64,000 nt of DNA from Bacillaceae bacterium OF18-1A (GTDB lineage Bacteria; Bacillota; Bacilli; Bacillales; Bacillaceae_G), in NCBI GenBank assembly GCA_027694045.1, contig JAQEWB010000001.1:1116001-1180000 (forward strand). The letters are read 5' to 3'. Each line of letters begins with the position of its first letter. Position 1 is the stretch's first letter. This document shows, one piece after another, positions 52,266 through 61,465 of this stretch. The translations under genes and the position numbers were made by a program. Below the pieces are notes generated by a model. That model had not been told where the DNA came from. It was given only the letters and a program-made list of their open reading frames with translations, and did no database searches.

Positions 52266-53834
52266 TTACTGTCCGTTTAACCATTTTTTAATTACTCTTG
52301 CAGTGCCTTCTACATGTTCTTTTGTAGCTTCCTGCACTTGTTCATCTAACGATGGTTCTTTCGGTTTTTCAACTTCAGGTTTTAAATCTAGCTCTATTTT
52401 TTCTTCAGGAATTTCCATTATACTTTCACTACTTGCAGCAACTTCCTCTTCTGCTAAGTATTCTTCATATTCCTCTTCTTCTTTCTTTTTCTTACGTCTC
52501 GCTAAGAAGAACCATAATAGACCAATAAGCGCTAATATCCCGCCTGTAATTCCGCCGAATAGCCACCAGTTTATGCCACTTTTCTCAGGCTCTTTCGGCT
52601 TCTCTTCTTTCGGTTGATCAAACTGAACAGTTACAACGTTAACTTGACCATTTGTAAAATTCCCATTTGGATCAGCTTGAAGCCCCGCAGCCGTGCCGAT
52701 CGCTTCTTTGAAAGTTGTCATATCTATTTTTCGTTTTACTAACGTATCATTATCTACCCATACAACGACATTTGTTTTCGTTAATTCTGGATGTTTCTTA
52801 ATCGTTTCAACAGTTTTGTCTATTTCATAGTTTTCAATTTTATTACTACTATTATTCTCGTAGACGACTTTATTATCTTGATTATTGTTCGTACCGTAGT
52901 TTGGCACTTCGCCATTTGCTGTAATACCAGCACTTGGCTTCGTATTATCTTGTGCGGTCGAGCGTTCTTCTTGCTCTTGTTTACTACGAAGAACACCTTT
53001 GTCACCATATTTTTCTGCCTGACGTGTCACTTCATCGTAATTTACAGTAACTTTCGTATTTACTTTATATTCATTCGTTTTGAACATCGTCATTAACGTT
53101 GCATCTATATCTTGTTTTAATTTACCTTCAATTTGGTGCTGCATCTCTACTTCTTTTTCATAAGAAGATGAACTAGTAGAATGTGATTCTTCTGCTCCTT
53201 TTGAGATAACACCTTTTTTGCTATCAATAACACTTACTTCTTCTGCTTTTACACCAGGAACTGCCGCACTAATCATTTGCTGAATTCCTGCAACTTGATC
53301 AGCCGTTAATAGTTGCCCACGCTTCACGCCAACAGTAATTGCAGCTGTTCCTTTTGCTTTTTCTTCATCAAAAATCGTTTCTTTTTCTGGTAATGTAATT
53401 TGAACACTTGCTGTTTCAACTGTTGCAAAATTTCTTACAATATCTTGCTCCAATTGCTTTTTCGTACCGACAATTTGCTTCATTTTTTTATCTTGCTCAC
53501 TTGAACCGAGCGAGCTTTCTAATAAAATTTCCTCACCACTTTTAGAATTAAACGGCAAGCCCATTCCATTCATTTCTTTTCGAACCCATGGAGCATCATT
53601 TTTCTGCACACGAATCGAACCATCAGCTGCTAATTGGTAATCAACACCTAACTTCGATAATTCTGCTGTAATCTCTTGCTTATCTGCATCATTTAAATTT
53701 TGATATACAACAACATATTTATCTGGCAAGGTGAAGTATAAAAGTGCTCCTGTTACAATCGCTAAAAGCGCAGCACCAATTACTAACTTATGCCACGTTT
53801 TTAACGATTGGAAAACATTTTTTATCTTTTCCAT
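52266..53834 (-). CDS. fliF: Flagellar MS-ring protein FliF
   Basis: This 522-residue membrane ring protein has an N-terminal helix (HKLVIGAALLAIVTGALLYFTL), ring-building motifs (YLVVYQNL-like VVVYQNLNDADKQEITAEL; EMNGMGLPFNSKSGEEILLESSLGSSEQDKKM; MKQIVGTKKQLEQDIVRNFATVETASVQI), a second helix (WWLFGGITGGILALIGLLWFFLARRKKKK) and a FliG-binding C-terminal tail. Confidence 0.95.
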   Translation of the reverse strand: MEKIKNVFQSLKTWHKLVIGAALLAIVTGALLYFTLPDKYVVVYQNLNDADKQEITAELSKLGVDYQLAADGSIRVQKNDAPWVRKEMNGMGLPFNSKSGEEILLESSLGSSEQDKKMKQIVGTKKQLEQDIVRNFATVETASVQITLPEKETIFDEEKAKGTAAITVGVKRGQLLTADQVAGIQQMISAAVPGVKAEEVSVIDSKKGVISKGAEESHSTSSSSYEKEVEMQHQIEGKLKQDIDATLMTMFKTNEYKVNTKVTVNYDEVTRQAEKYGDKGVLRSKQEQEERSTAQDNTKPSAGITANGEVPNYGTNNNQDNKVVYENNSSNKIENYEIDKTVETIKKHPELTKTNVVVWVDNDTLVKRKIDMTTFKEAIGTAAGLQADPNGNFTNGQVNVVTVQFDQPKEEKPKEPEKSGINWWLFGGITGGILALIGLLWFFLARRKKKKEEEEYEEYLAEEEVAASSESIMEIPEEKIELDLKPEVEKPKEPSLDEQVQEATKEHVEGTARVIKKWLNGQ

Positions 53835-53856
53835 TTAAACACACCCGTCCATTTTC

Positions 53857-54156
53857 CTAAATTTGCATATTAATTAATGACTTATAATTTTCAATAAGAT
53901 TATCACGTACGAGAGCGGCCGTTTTCATTTGGGACTCAGCTTTTTTTTGCTGAATTAACACTTCATGTGTTTCTCCTACCCCTTTTGTTAATAAATCATA
54001 TACCGCTGTTTGTGCATTGTTTTGTGTTTGATTCATATCTTCCAATAAATCAATAAAGCTCTTTCCCGAAGTTGCAGATGTTTGCGACGTTTTCGGTGCA
54101 CCAATTGGCTGAATTGCTCCAAATGGCTGTGTATTTAACAGTGGTTGAATTTTCAT
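53857..54156 (-). CDS. fliE: Flagellar hook-basal body protein FliE
   Basis: This 99-residue protein joins the MS ring to the rod. The C-terminal motif SFIDLLEDMNQTQNNAQTAVYDLLTKGVGETHEVLIQQKKAESQMKTAALVRDNLIENYKSLINMQI is characteristic. ATG at 54156 with GGGGG about 10 nt upstream; a GTG at 54162 is an alternative. Confidence 0.93.
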   Translation of the reverse strand: MKIQPLLNTQPFGAIQPIGAPKTSQTSATSGKSFIDLLEDMNQTQNNAQTAVYDLLTKGVGETHEVLIQQKKAESQMKTAALVRDNLIENYKSLINMQI

Positions 54157-54171
54157 ATCCACATATTCCCC

Positions 54172-54585
54172 CTATCCTCGGCCAATTTCTAAATCTTTAT
54201 CGAGCATTTTTTTATTCGCATTTAATACACTTGTATTTGCTTCATACATTTTTTGAGCAACCATTACATTCGTCATCTCAGCAGTCACATCAATATTCGG
54301 ATAACGTACATATCCTTCGTCATTTGCATCCGGATGCGTCGGATCATACACTAAGTTTTCAGTTTTGTCTGCTTCAATATTTTTTATTTTCACTCCGTCA
54401 GTAGGAGTCCCGTTTAACATACTCGCAAAACTATTATTTGATTCGAGCACTACACTACGGCGCTCATACAAATCTGCTCCCGGAGCCGCCGTTGTATTCG
54501 CATTTACAATGTTATTAGAAGTAACTTCCATCCATTTTCTCGCTGCCGTTAGCCCTGATCCACTTGCATTAATTGCCTGAAACAT
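54172..54585 (-). CDS. flgC: Flagellar basal-body rod protein FlgC
   Basis: This 137-residue proximal rod protein starts MFQAINASGSGLTAARKWMEVTSNNIVNANT and ends with GYVRYPNIDVTAEMTNVMVAQKMYEANTSVLNANKKM, both diagnostic. Confidence 0.94.
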   Translation of the reverse strand: MFQAINASGSGLTAARKWMEVTSNNIVNANTTAAPGADLYERRSVVLESNNSFASMLNGTPTDGVKIKNIEADKTENLVYDPTHPDANDEGYVRYPNIDVTAEMTNVMVAQKMYEANTSVLNANKKMLDKDLEIGRG

Positions 54586-54605
54586 CGTTGTCTCTCCTTC
54601 TACGT

Positions 54606-55013
54606 TTAACGTCCACGTGCTGCTTGGTTAATTGCATATTGTGTATTAATCGCATTAATTGAAATGCCGTATAATTGGTTTGCTTTCATTAAATCTAGCA
54701 TTTCTGTCGTTACATCCACACTATTTCCATCTTTATTCGTTTGCATTGACTTCGTTTGAATCTTTGCATATGTATTTGTTGTATTTACTGTCGGTAAGTG
54801 CATTTCATTCGTTTGATATAAATCTTGATTGCCTTTTAAATCAGCAGTATTCTTCTTATATAATGTACCACTCTTATTCATTTGCTCAGCAAACGTAACA
54901 TCTTGTGCTTTATAGCCAGGTGTATTTGCATTTGCAATATTACTAGAAACAGTATTTCGTTTCGTCACTAAATAATTCATATAGTGGCTTACATCACTCA
55001 CTAAATCTGGCAT
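54606..55013 (-). CDS. flgB: Flagellar basal-body rod protein FlgB
   Basis: This 135-residue proximal rod protein starts MPDLVSDVSHYMNYLVTKRNTVSSNIANANTPGYKAQD with C-terminal VDVTTEMLDLMKANQLYGISINAI. The ATG at 55013 follows AAGGGTG. The frame extends 17 codons further upstream, but that part is the edge of a dispersed repeat and not part of the protein. First gene of the flgBC-fliEFGHI unit. Confidence 0.92.
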   Translation of the reverse strand: MPDLVSDVSHYMNYLVTKRNTVSSNIANANTPGYKAQDVTFAEQMNKSGTLYKKNTADLKGNQDLYQTNEMHLPTVNTTNTYAKIQTKSMQTNKDGNSVDVTTEMLDLMKANQLYGISINAINTQYAINQAARGR

Positions 55014-55044
55014 ACTCCACACCCTTTCTTTTCTAACTGAATGA

Positions 55045-55161
55045 TCCACTGATGGAAGTTTCATTTCATTATTTATCCCGCATTAACGGACAGTAAGACC
55101 CCAAGTGCGAAGAAGTTAGGCTGGAGATGCCCCCTCACTACTGAAAGCTTTACTTTATTTT
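55045..55161 (-). repeat. Dispersed repeat, copy C with an adjacent second head
   Basis: On the minus strand AAAGTAAAGCTTTCAGTAGT begins the element and TCCGTTAATGCGGGATAAAT ends it; a second head AATGAAACTTCCATCAGTGG follows at once (55045-55070). Both sit in the spacer before flgB and supply its upstream region. Confidence 0.6.
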
Positions 55162-55313
55162 TCTATATGTATTTATTAAAATATTAACTATTATGTACCC
55201 TTTCATATTCTATTCCATTTTTTCATTATTGTCTTTAGAAAAATACAAAAATATAAAAAAGAATACAAAAAAACTGTATACGTGCAGTAATCACATGAAC
55301 GACCAGCTATCAT

Positions 55314-55342
55314 AAAATGAAACCTCAATCAGTGGAACTCTT
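55314..55342 (+). repeat. Dispersed repeat, partial head
   Basis: AAATGAAACCTCAATCAGTGG on the plus strand resembles the head of the repeat family. It faces the copy at 55045-55161, so the pair flanks an AT-rich 150-bp stretch. Confidence 0.45.
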
Positions 55343-55360
55343 TATTTAAATGAAAAATGA

Positions 55361-55397
55361 AGGAATGGATCCCCTTTAAAAAAGAGAATCCGTTCCT
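55361..55397 (-). terminator. Terminator at the end of the flgK-fliS unit
   Basis: AGGAA-x-GGAT / ATCC-x-TTCCT with a 17-nt loop is followed on the minus strand by a T-rich stretch, 12 bp past the stop at 55409. Confidence 0.65.
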
Positions 55398-55408
55398 ACG
55401 GTTTATTA

Positions 55409-55681
55409 TTAATATTTACCATAAAATGAATTTGCTTTCATTCGCCCATCATTTGTCATAATCATTTCTTCCAAAATCTTTTGCTTATCTCGAATATGCT
55501 GTGCTGCTTTAATAATGAATGGACTCACTTCTGCCGCAACTTGCGCGCGCGTTTCTTCATCCAATGTCATCATCCAACGATTTAACATCGCACTCTTCTC
55601 AGTAAATTCTTCATCTGACACTTGTAATTCACCGATTTCATTAAAACAGCCGACAAATGCTCGATAAATATCATTGTTCAT
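55409..55681 (-). CDS. FliT-position flagellar protein (90 aa)
   Basis: This 90-residue helical protein (NNDIYRAFVGCFNEIGELQVSDEEFTEKSAMLNRWMMTLDEETRAQVAAEVSPFIIKAAQHIRDKQKILEEM) occupies the FliT/FliD-chaperone position immediately after fliS, overlapping it by 11 bp. A FliT-like chaperone role is inferred from position, size and helical content, not from a motif. GGAGC precedes ATG 55681. Confidence 0.65.
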   Translation of the reverse strand: MNNDIYRAFVGCFNEIGELQVSDEEFTEKSAMLNRWMMTLDEETRAQVAAEVSPFIIKAAQHIRDKQKILEEMIMTNDGRMKANSFYGKY

Positions 55682-56039
55682 TTTCAAGGGCTCCGCGGTA
55701 ACCATCTATTAAATCTTGTAACACTTTTACAATCGCATCAATATCTTTTGCTTCACGCGTTACTTTCATCGTTTGAATTTGAACACTAATCCAATCATAT
55801 AAACTAAATAGACTATCATATAAATCTTTCGTAATCTCAGGATTTAATTGCAGCTTTAATTCTTCAAAAATACGTTCTAATTTTTCAAGAAGTGCATCTC
55901 CTTCTTGTAGTTTAAAAGTATTTAATAGTTCTTCTAAATTATGAAACTCTACAATACACCGTTCATAAATAAAAATTGTGTTTTTAATCGGATTACTCGT
56001 CATAATATCATTTTGCATATAACGTTGCCATGCTTGCAT
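55671..56039 (-). CDS. fliS: Flagellin chaperone FliS
   Basis: This 122-residue helical bundle protein carries the family pattern YERCIVEFHNLEELL...LERIFEELKLQLNPEITKDLYDSLFSLYDWISVQI...AIVKVLQDLIDGYRGAL. It keeps flagellin export-competent. It follows fliD by 22 bp. Confidence 0.9.
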   Translation of the reverse strand: MQAWQRYMQNDIMTSNPIKNTIFIYERCIVEFHNLEELLNTFKLQEGDALLEKLERIFEELKLQLNPEITKDLYDSLFSLYDWISVQIQTMKVTREAKDIDAIVKVLQDLIDGYRGALENEQ

Positions 56040-56061
56040 ACAATCACTTCCTCAACTTTTA

Positions 56062-57480
56062 TTAATCATCACTTTTTTGTTTTGTCATTGCTTTAATTGT
56101 TTTTAATTGACTATCAAGCTCCGCTAATGTACTTTCTAATTTTTGATACTTTTTCACAATCTCATCTTGCTTTTGCAAGTTTTGTGCTTCAATATCTTTA
56201 ATCTTTTTATCTAAATCACTTACGCGTGAATCGATGCTCTTTACTCTCTCTCCGACTACACCTTTATCTCCAAATAGTTTATCAAGCGGTTCTTCCATCA
56301 TCTTTCCTATACCGTTTGAACTAAAGAAGAACTGTTTTGCTGCATCAGGATTATCTTTTAATGCCTTTGTTAATTTTTCATCGTCCACTTGCATCGTTCC
56401 ATCTTGCTTTAATTGAATACCATATGTGAACAAATAGTTACCGTCTTTTGAGAACGTCACAACGCTATTCATCATTTGACGTACACTTTGCATAACTGAT
56501 TGTCCCTGAAAAGCGCCATTTTTCCCATCAAAAATATCGACTGTACTTACTGCTTTGTTGTAATCAGCAACCATTTTTTTTATTAAATTAGCTGCATCTG
56601 TAACATTTGAATCACTCACTGTAAATTTTAAATCTATCCCTTTTTGTTCTGCAGCTTTTGTTTCTGTTCCTGTTTCACCACTAGGCTTATTTTCCACTAT
56701 CGGATCTGTTACTTTTAATAACTCAATCTTTACACCAGGAAGTGTTTCAATTGTGTTGCTAGCGCTTTTTTCTTCAATACCATTAATACTATAGATTGCA
56801 TCTAGCGCTTCATTAATTGTGTTTAATTTCATTTCTGTTTTAGGTGTACTTGTTTCTGTCCCCTTAACTTCCACCTCTGAATAAAATAACTCAGTTAGCA
56901 CGTTAGATGGTTCATGCTCTAATTTAATAGCGTTTGCTTCTCCTTCTTTCGTAGAAGACATGAAGATTTTTTGACCGAGTGTGTACACCGATACACCGTA
57001 ATCCCCATCGTTTATTTTATTTATTAAATCTTTATATGTCATATCCGTCGTAACTTTAATTTCTTTATTATTTATCTTTAATGTTTCATTACTAGGAAGC
57101 TTGTCATCTAATTTAATTTCTTTAGATGCGATTTGATGGCGCTGTGCAAGTTGATTAATTTTCATATTAAACGTTCCCGCAATAGCTCCACCATCTGCTT
57201 TTACGTTAATATAACCATCTTGTGATGTCGTTACTTTTTTTTCATTTCCTTTAAATGTCGCTAAATTTTTAAATGTTTGCGTGAAAGAACTAAATTCCGA
57301 TTTTAAGCTTGTATATAGTAATTTATCTTGCGAAAGTTGGTTCTTTTCATTTGCATATGGGGTTTTTCTCATATCTAACGCATTCATTTCTAATTCAACG
57401 AAATTAGAAGTATCGATCATATTATTTCCGAGGTTCCAAATCTGTTGTCTACCACCAATACCTGTTAACGTTCCTGCCAT
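56062..57480 (-). CDS. fliD: Flagellar filament cap protein FliD
   Basis: This 472-residue cap protein has the N-terminal region NMIDTSNFVELEMNALDMRKTPYANEKNQLSQDK and C-terminal coiled coil DLDKKIKDIEAQNLQKQDEIVKKYQKLESTLAELDSQ typical of FliD. It is exported and folds flagellin at the filament tip. ATG at 57480 is 8 nt after GGGAG. Confidence 0.92.
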   Translation of the reverse strand: MAGTLTGIGGRQQIWNLGNNMIDTSNFVELEMNALDMRKTPYANEKNQLSQDKLLYTSLKSEFSSFTQTFKNLATFKGNEKKVTTSQDGYINVKADGGAIAGTFNMKINQLAQRHQIASKEIKLDDKLPSNETLKINNKEIKVTTDMTYKDLINKINDGDYGVSVYTLGQKIFMSSTKEGEANAIKLEHEPSNVLTELFYSEVEVKGTETSTPKTEMKLNTINEALDAIYSINGIEEKSASNTIETLPGVKIELLKVTDPIVENKPSGETGTETKAAEQKGIDLKFTVSDSNVTDAANLIKKMVADYNKAVSTVDIFDGKNGAFQGQSVMQSVRQMMNSVVTFSKDGNYLFTYGIQLKQDGTMQVDDEKLTKALKDNPDAAKQFFFSSNGIGKMMEEPLDKLFGDKGVVGERVKSIDSRVSDLDKKIKDIEAQNLQKQDEIVKKYQKLESTLAELDSQLKTIKAMTKQKSDD

Positions 57481-57499
57481 TTTTCTCACTCCCTAGCCT

Positions 57500-58363
57500 T
57501 TACATATAATCTAAAATACTCGTTTTGCTCATCGTACTAACTGCCTTAAGTGTCGCTTCATACGTTGCGTTTATGTAGGCTAACTCTGAAATAGCTGCTG
57601 CTAAATCAACATCTTCAATCTCTTTACGATTTTCTTGAAGCGCTAAATTTTGTTCACTTAAAATGGTCTTAAACGTATCAACGGTGTTCATCGTTGAACC
57701 AACCTCTGTCGTACGGTTAATCACATTATCTAAGTTTTGCTTATTTTCTCCTAATAACGGTTGCAACGCTTCTTGATTACCACTTTGCAAAGCATCTTTC
57801 ATCTTTACTAACGTTTGAATAACAGGAGTTAATAAGTCCTCACCTTTACGAAACGCCTTAATTTCATAACCATCGTTCAGCTTCCACATTACATCTTTTT
57901 CGCCACCTTGGTACGTACCATCATCTGCAAATGGCGGTTTCTCTGCACTATCTCCACCGAAAAGGTAACGACCTTGTTCCTTCGTATTCGCTAAGTAAAC
58001 GACTTGTTTTAAAATTTGATCAACTTCCGTTCCAATTGCTTTCAATTCTTTTTCACTATTCGTTCCGTTTAGAGCTTGTATCGTTAATTGATCCGTTCTC
58101 GTTAAAGATTTCACAATACCTTGCAATGTATTTTCCGTTTGACTTAACACATTTCTCGAATCCGCTATATCTTTTTGCATTTGTTCCATATTTGCCAATG
58201 AATGTTGAATTGCAAATGATTTACTCGCCGCTAGCGGATCTTCACTCATAAGAAGATTCTTCTTCCCTGAAGTTACTTGATTTCGATGAAATTGTTGTTG
58301 CACATTCAAATCCATTAACTGATTCTTTGCCCAGTTTGCATTTTGAAATGTAGATACTCTCAT
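57500..58363 (-). CDS. flgL: Flagellar hook-filament junction protein FlgL
   Basis: This 287-residue protein has flagellin-like ends: MRVSTFQNANWAKNQLMDLNVQQQFHRNQVTSGKKNLLMSEDPLAASK and EIEDVDLAAAISELAYINATYEATLKAVSTMSKTSILDYM. It links the hook to the filament. Separated from flgK by 172 bp containing a short GAGCC/GGCTC hairpin. Confidence 0.92.
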   Translation of the reverse strand: MRVSTFQNANWAKNQLMDLNVQQQFHRNQVTSGKKNLLMSEDPLAASKSFAIQHSLANMEQMQKDIADSRNVLSQTENTLQGIVKSLTRTDQLTIQALNGTNSEKELKAIGTEVDQILKQVVYLANTKEQGRYLFGGDSAEKPPFADDGTYQGGEKDVMWKLNDGYEIKAFRKGEDLLTPVIQTLVKMKDALQSGNQEALQPLLGENKQNLDNVINRTTEVGSTMNTVDTFKTILSEQNLALQENRKEIEDVDLAAAISELAYINATYEATLKAVSTMSKTSILDYM

Positions 58364-58535
58364 CTCTATCCTCTCCTTTATCTATATTTAAAGTGGTATA
58401 AGACGAATCACGACTTTCTACGGTGATCCTTCTCTCTTCTCTCACATCACTTGAGCCACTTGAAGGCTCTGTCCGCTTCTACCCTTCGCCGGATTCTCTC
58501 TTCCAACATAAAGGAAAGCTTTTCTTCGTTACCTG

Positions 58536-59834
58536 TTATCTAATAATCGAAAACAGACTATCAAACACTTCATTCATCGTCGTAATCGCTTTTGAGTTCG
58601 CTACGAAATATTTCTGGAAAGCCATTAAATTTACCATTTCCTCTTCCATATTAACGCCCTCAATGCTCATTTTATCTTGCTGAATACCATCCAATAAATC
58701 CCCATGAATGGCTTGATAGGCATTCACTGTATTTTTATCTGAAGCTACACCAACTATAAATTGGTCTAATGCTTGTTTATAGGAAAGACCATTTTTATAC
58801 TCTCCATCTGTAATTCCTGCCAGCTTATTTGCTGTTTCGGCAGATATTTTCATTTTTGAAACATCTTGCGTGAATTCTGGGTTTAATTTAATCTCTTTCA
58901 CATAACCCCCAACGAAGAAATCTTTTCCCATCACTGTATTTACTTGCGTTTTCATAGAACTCATTAAGTCTTCAAGGTTCTTCTTATAACTAGCAATCTT
59001 CGCTTTCGTATCTATCGCTGATTGAATCGCTCCGCTAGTTAAAGGAATGTCCGAACCATAAATCGCAACAGACATTGGCTCTTTTTCTTTATTTAATTGA
59101 AGCGGGTATGCATCTTGTCCATTTACTGTTAAAACACCATTCATTCTAATACTCACGATATTAGGATTCATAGATTCGTAAGATACTTCAATATTGGCAT
59201 ACTTAGACATCTCTGTAACGATACGATCTCGTTCATCCAAAAGTTGATTTGGTACTTGTGTACCTGCTTGTCCTATTTTTTCATTCGCTTCCGCTAAACT
59301 AGCAGCAAGGCGATTAAATTCATTCACATGTGCTTCAATATCTTCTGTCGTTTGTACTTCCGCTGTATCTAAGCTTTTCGCAAGACGATTTATTTGACTT
59401 GTGAACTTCCCAGTTTCAGCAATTAATGTATCGTAGTAATTCGATTGTTCCGGATTTTTTGCAACTTCACGAAAAGTATTAAAAAATCCGTCCATTAAAC
59501 TAGATAATGAATTTTTCCCTGTCGTTCCTACCATAGACTCTACTCGTGACAAAGTAGAATTCATATATGCATAGTAAGAGAACTGTGAAAATTGATCATT
59601 ATATTGCTTCGTCTTCACTTCGTCCGTAATACGATCAACACCTAAAGTTTGTACACCGTAACCCATTCTCTGCGTTGGCGTATGACCATTTCTTGCCCCA
59701 ACAGATCCGTAATTTACCGCTTGACGCACATACCCAGGAGTATGAATGTTAGACAAATTTTGCTTCGTCGTCTGTAAACCCATTTGAGCCGCTAGCATAC
59801 CTGATAGCGGAGTATTATAATCAGATAATCTCAT
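58536..59834 (-). CDS. flgK: Flagellar hook-associated protein FlgK
   Basis: This 432-residue first junction protein starts MRLSDYNTPLSGMLAAQMGLQTTKQNLSNIHTPGYVRQ and ends SIEGVNMEEEMVNLMAFQKYFVANSKAITTMNEVFDSLFSII, the conserved coiled-coil ends. It follows the flgN-like chaperone gene by 17 bp. Confidence 0.94.
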   Translation of the reverse strand: MRLSDYNTPLSGMLAAQMGLQTTKQNLSNIHTPGYVRQAVNYGSVGARNGHTPTQRMGYGVQTLGVDRITDEVKTKQYNDQFSQFSYYAYMNSTLSRVESMVGTTGKNSLSSLMDGFFNTFREVAKNPEQSNYYDTLIAETGKFTSQINRLAKSLDTAEVQTTEDIEAHVNEFNRLAASLAEANEKIGQAGTQVPNQLLDERDRIVTEMSKYANIEVSYESMNPNIVSIRMNGVLTVNGQDAYPLQLNKEKEPMSVAIYGSDIPLTSGAIQSAIDTKAKIASYKKNLEDLMSSMKTQVNTVMGKDFFVGGYVKEIKLNPEFTQDVSKMKISAETANKLAGITDGEYKNGLSYKQALDQFIVGVASDKNTVNAYQAIHGDLLDGIQQDKMSIEGVNMEEEMVNLMAFQKYFVANSKAITTMNEVFDSLFSIIR

Positions 59835-59851
59835 AATTCTTCACTTCCCCT

Positions 59852-60304
59852 TTACAATAGTTCGTTCATAAAGATTTGCGAATTATTGTTTTTCTCCAAA
59901 TTATATTCAGAAACCGAATCTACAATACTTTCTGTAGTTTTTAATAGTACGTTTAAGTAATATTGATTTTTCAAAAGAATCATTTTTACATTTTCTTCTA
60001 GTTCACTTAAGTTTTTTTGTAATTCTTCCATTTTTTTAATTTCTTCGTTAGAAAAATACAAAAATAATGAACTCACACGAAATGATTCGATTCCTTTTTC
60101 GTTACAAAACTGAACAACCATCTCTTCAAATGAGCTTGATAATTGTTTTAATCCATCAATGTATTGTAATTGTTCTACTTGCAACTTTTGAACTGCATTT
60201 ACATTTTTATGTTTTAAATTTTCATATATTTGTTCCCCAAGTGCTTGAATGTTTTCATATGCCTTTTGAATAATAATGAGCTTTTCATATAAGTGTATAT
60301 ACAT
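59852..60304 (-). CDS. flgN: FlgN-like flagellar chaperone
   Basis: This 150-residue all-helical protein (YEKLIIIQKAYENIQALGEQIYENLKHKNVNAVQKLQVEQLQYIDGLKQLSSSFEEMV...) sits immediately before flgK, where FlgN-type chaperones for FlgK/FlgL are encoded. The call rests on position, size and the heptad pattern. Confidence 0.75.
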   Translation of the reverse strand: MYIHLYEKLIIIQKAYENIQALGEQIYENLKHKNVNAVQKLQVEQLQYIDGLKQLSSSFEEMVVQFCNEKGIESFRVSSLFLYFSNEEIKKMEELQKNLSELEENVKMILLKNQYYLNVLLKTTESIVDSVSEYNLEKNNNSQIFMNELL

Positions 60305-60320
60305 ATAGCTTCCTTCCCTT

Positions 60321-60785
60321 TTACAAAACTAAATTTACAATTAAACCATGAATTTCTCCAATTTGATTTAACATCTCTAAATGCCCCGTTTTTGTATTAA
60401 TTAAATTCATAACATCTTCTAACTCATTTAATCCCATTTCTGCCTGTTTCACAATCGTCATTTTCTGTGAATATCCATAACGTGGATGACGAGACATGAC
60501 ATCTTTATATTGCAATACATTATCAACGTAAAAATTCAAAAATGATTTTACTGTATTTTTGTATTCCATCACATTATCAAGCGTTAATTCTAATTCTATT
60601 TTCTCTTTAATTTCTCCAATGTTATCGACAAACGCTTCCATTTGTTCTAGCAATTTATCCTTCTTTGGATCTGCATGCAAATTATCCGAAAATGCAAGTC
60701 CTGTCCTGACATTTGCTTCTTTCGGCATTTGAGTAGCAGGCGGTATATGCGATAAAATTGGGTTGTGTGAGATAGAACGTAGCAT
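60321..60785 (-). CDS. yaaR: YaaR family protein (DUF327)
   Basis: This 154-residue soluble protein has a disordered Pro-rich start and a core LEQMEAFVDNIGEIKEKIELELTLDNVMEYKNTVKSFLNFYVDNVLQYKDVMSRHPRYGYSQKMTIVKQAEMGLNELEDVMNLI, characteristic of DUF327. Homologues often lie in flagellar clusters, as here ahead of flgN/flgK; function unknown. First gene of the minus-strand flagellar run. Confidence 0.85.
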   Translation of the reverse strand: MLRSISHNPILSHIPPATQMPKEANVRTGLAFSDNLHADPKKDKLLEQMEAFVDNIGEIKEKIELELTLDNVMEYKNTVKSFLNFYVDNVLQYKDVMSRHPRYGYSQKMTIVKQAEMGLNELEDVMNLINTKTGHLEMLNQIGEIHGLIVNLVL

Positions 60786-60928
60786 ATATATCACCTATTT
60801 ATTTTTTTATTTCTTTCTAAAGTTAATCGTAAAATCCAGTTATTTATAATTATACTCTGAACACTAATATTTTGCAGTTATTTTTTATAGAAGATATGTT
60901 ACAATTTAGCATGAGGTGGCACAAATCT

Positions 60929-61426
60929 ATGAATATTTTTCTTTGTGGTTCAAATCAATTAACAGCATTAGATCAAGAAGAAATAAAAAAATTTTTAATT
61001 GACTATGCTCATAAACATAAAATTTACATATTATGTTATAAATCTATTGAAAATGAGGTACTTCGCTTCTTCGTCGAAAACGAAAGACTCTCTCAAAATT
61101 TATGCCTTTACACACTACAACCGTTGCAGGCAGTAACTGATGAATTTCAAGAAGTCGTTGATTATTTAAAAAAACACGGAGCCGAATATGTCGCTTTTGA
61201 TCATCCTTCTGACTCCATTTATCGATCAGATTATATGTTTTTTATAAAACAAATTATTGAAGATATTGATTTAGTTTTCTGTTTTTATAATGGAGACAAA
61301 CATACATCAGTCATTCCCATTGACATTGCAAAAGAAGTGGGGATTGATGCTGTTATTTATGATTTACCAGGTTTGCATGAAAAACAGATGAAAAAAAGCT
61401 TCGAACAAAAAATTCGTATGATGTAA
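60929..61426 (+). CDS. Uncharacterised protein with Rossmann-like N terminus (165 aa)
   Basis: This cytoplasmic protein starts MNIFLCGSNQLTALDQEE, a strand followed by a Ser/Asn loop as in nucleotide-binding (SLOG-type) folds, and later ILCYKSIENEVLRFFVENERLSQNLCLY and DLVFCFYNGDKHTSVIPIDIAKEVGIDAVIYDLP, where a second Rossmann strand and possible ligand loop lie. It is plausibly a nucleotide-binding protein but this is inference by eye. It starts 9 nt after GAGGTGG and is followed by cheR, 39 bp on, so a chemotaxis or signalling link is possible. Confidence 0.65.
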   Translation: MNIFLCGSNQLTALDQEEIKKFLIDYAHKHKIYILCYKSIENEVLRFFVENERLSQNLCLYTLQPLQAVTDEFQEVVDYLKKHGAEYVAFDHPSDSIYRSDYMFFIKQIIEDIDLVFCFYNGDKHTSVIPIDIAKEVGIDAVIYDLPGLHEKQMKKSFEQKIRMM

Positions 61427-61433
61427 AGGGGGA

Positions 61434-61455
61434 GGCACAATACCGTTATTGTGCC
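61434..61455 (+). promoter_or_regulatory. Hairpin between ribosome site and cheR start
   Basis: The perfect stem GGCACAAT / ATTGTGCC with a 6-nt loop sits between the purine run AAAGGGGGA (61425-61433) and the ATG at 61466, 10 nt further on. Folded, it would give normal spacing. Confidence 0.5.
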
Positions 61456-61465
61456 CATTATAACT

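Noticed and set aside
58242..58445. 67-codon frame between flgK and flgL
   Set aside because: It overlaps the flgL start in another frame and lacks conservation signs; the interval more likely holds only a leader and a short hairpin.
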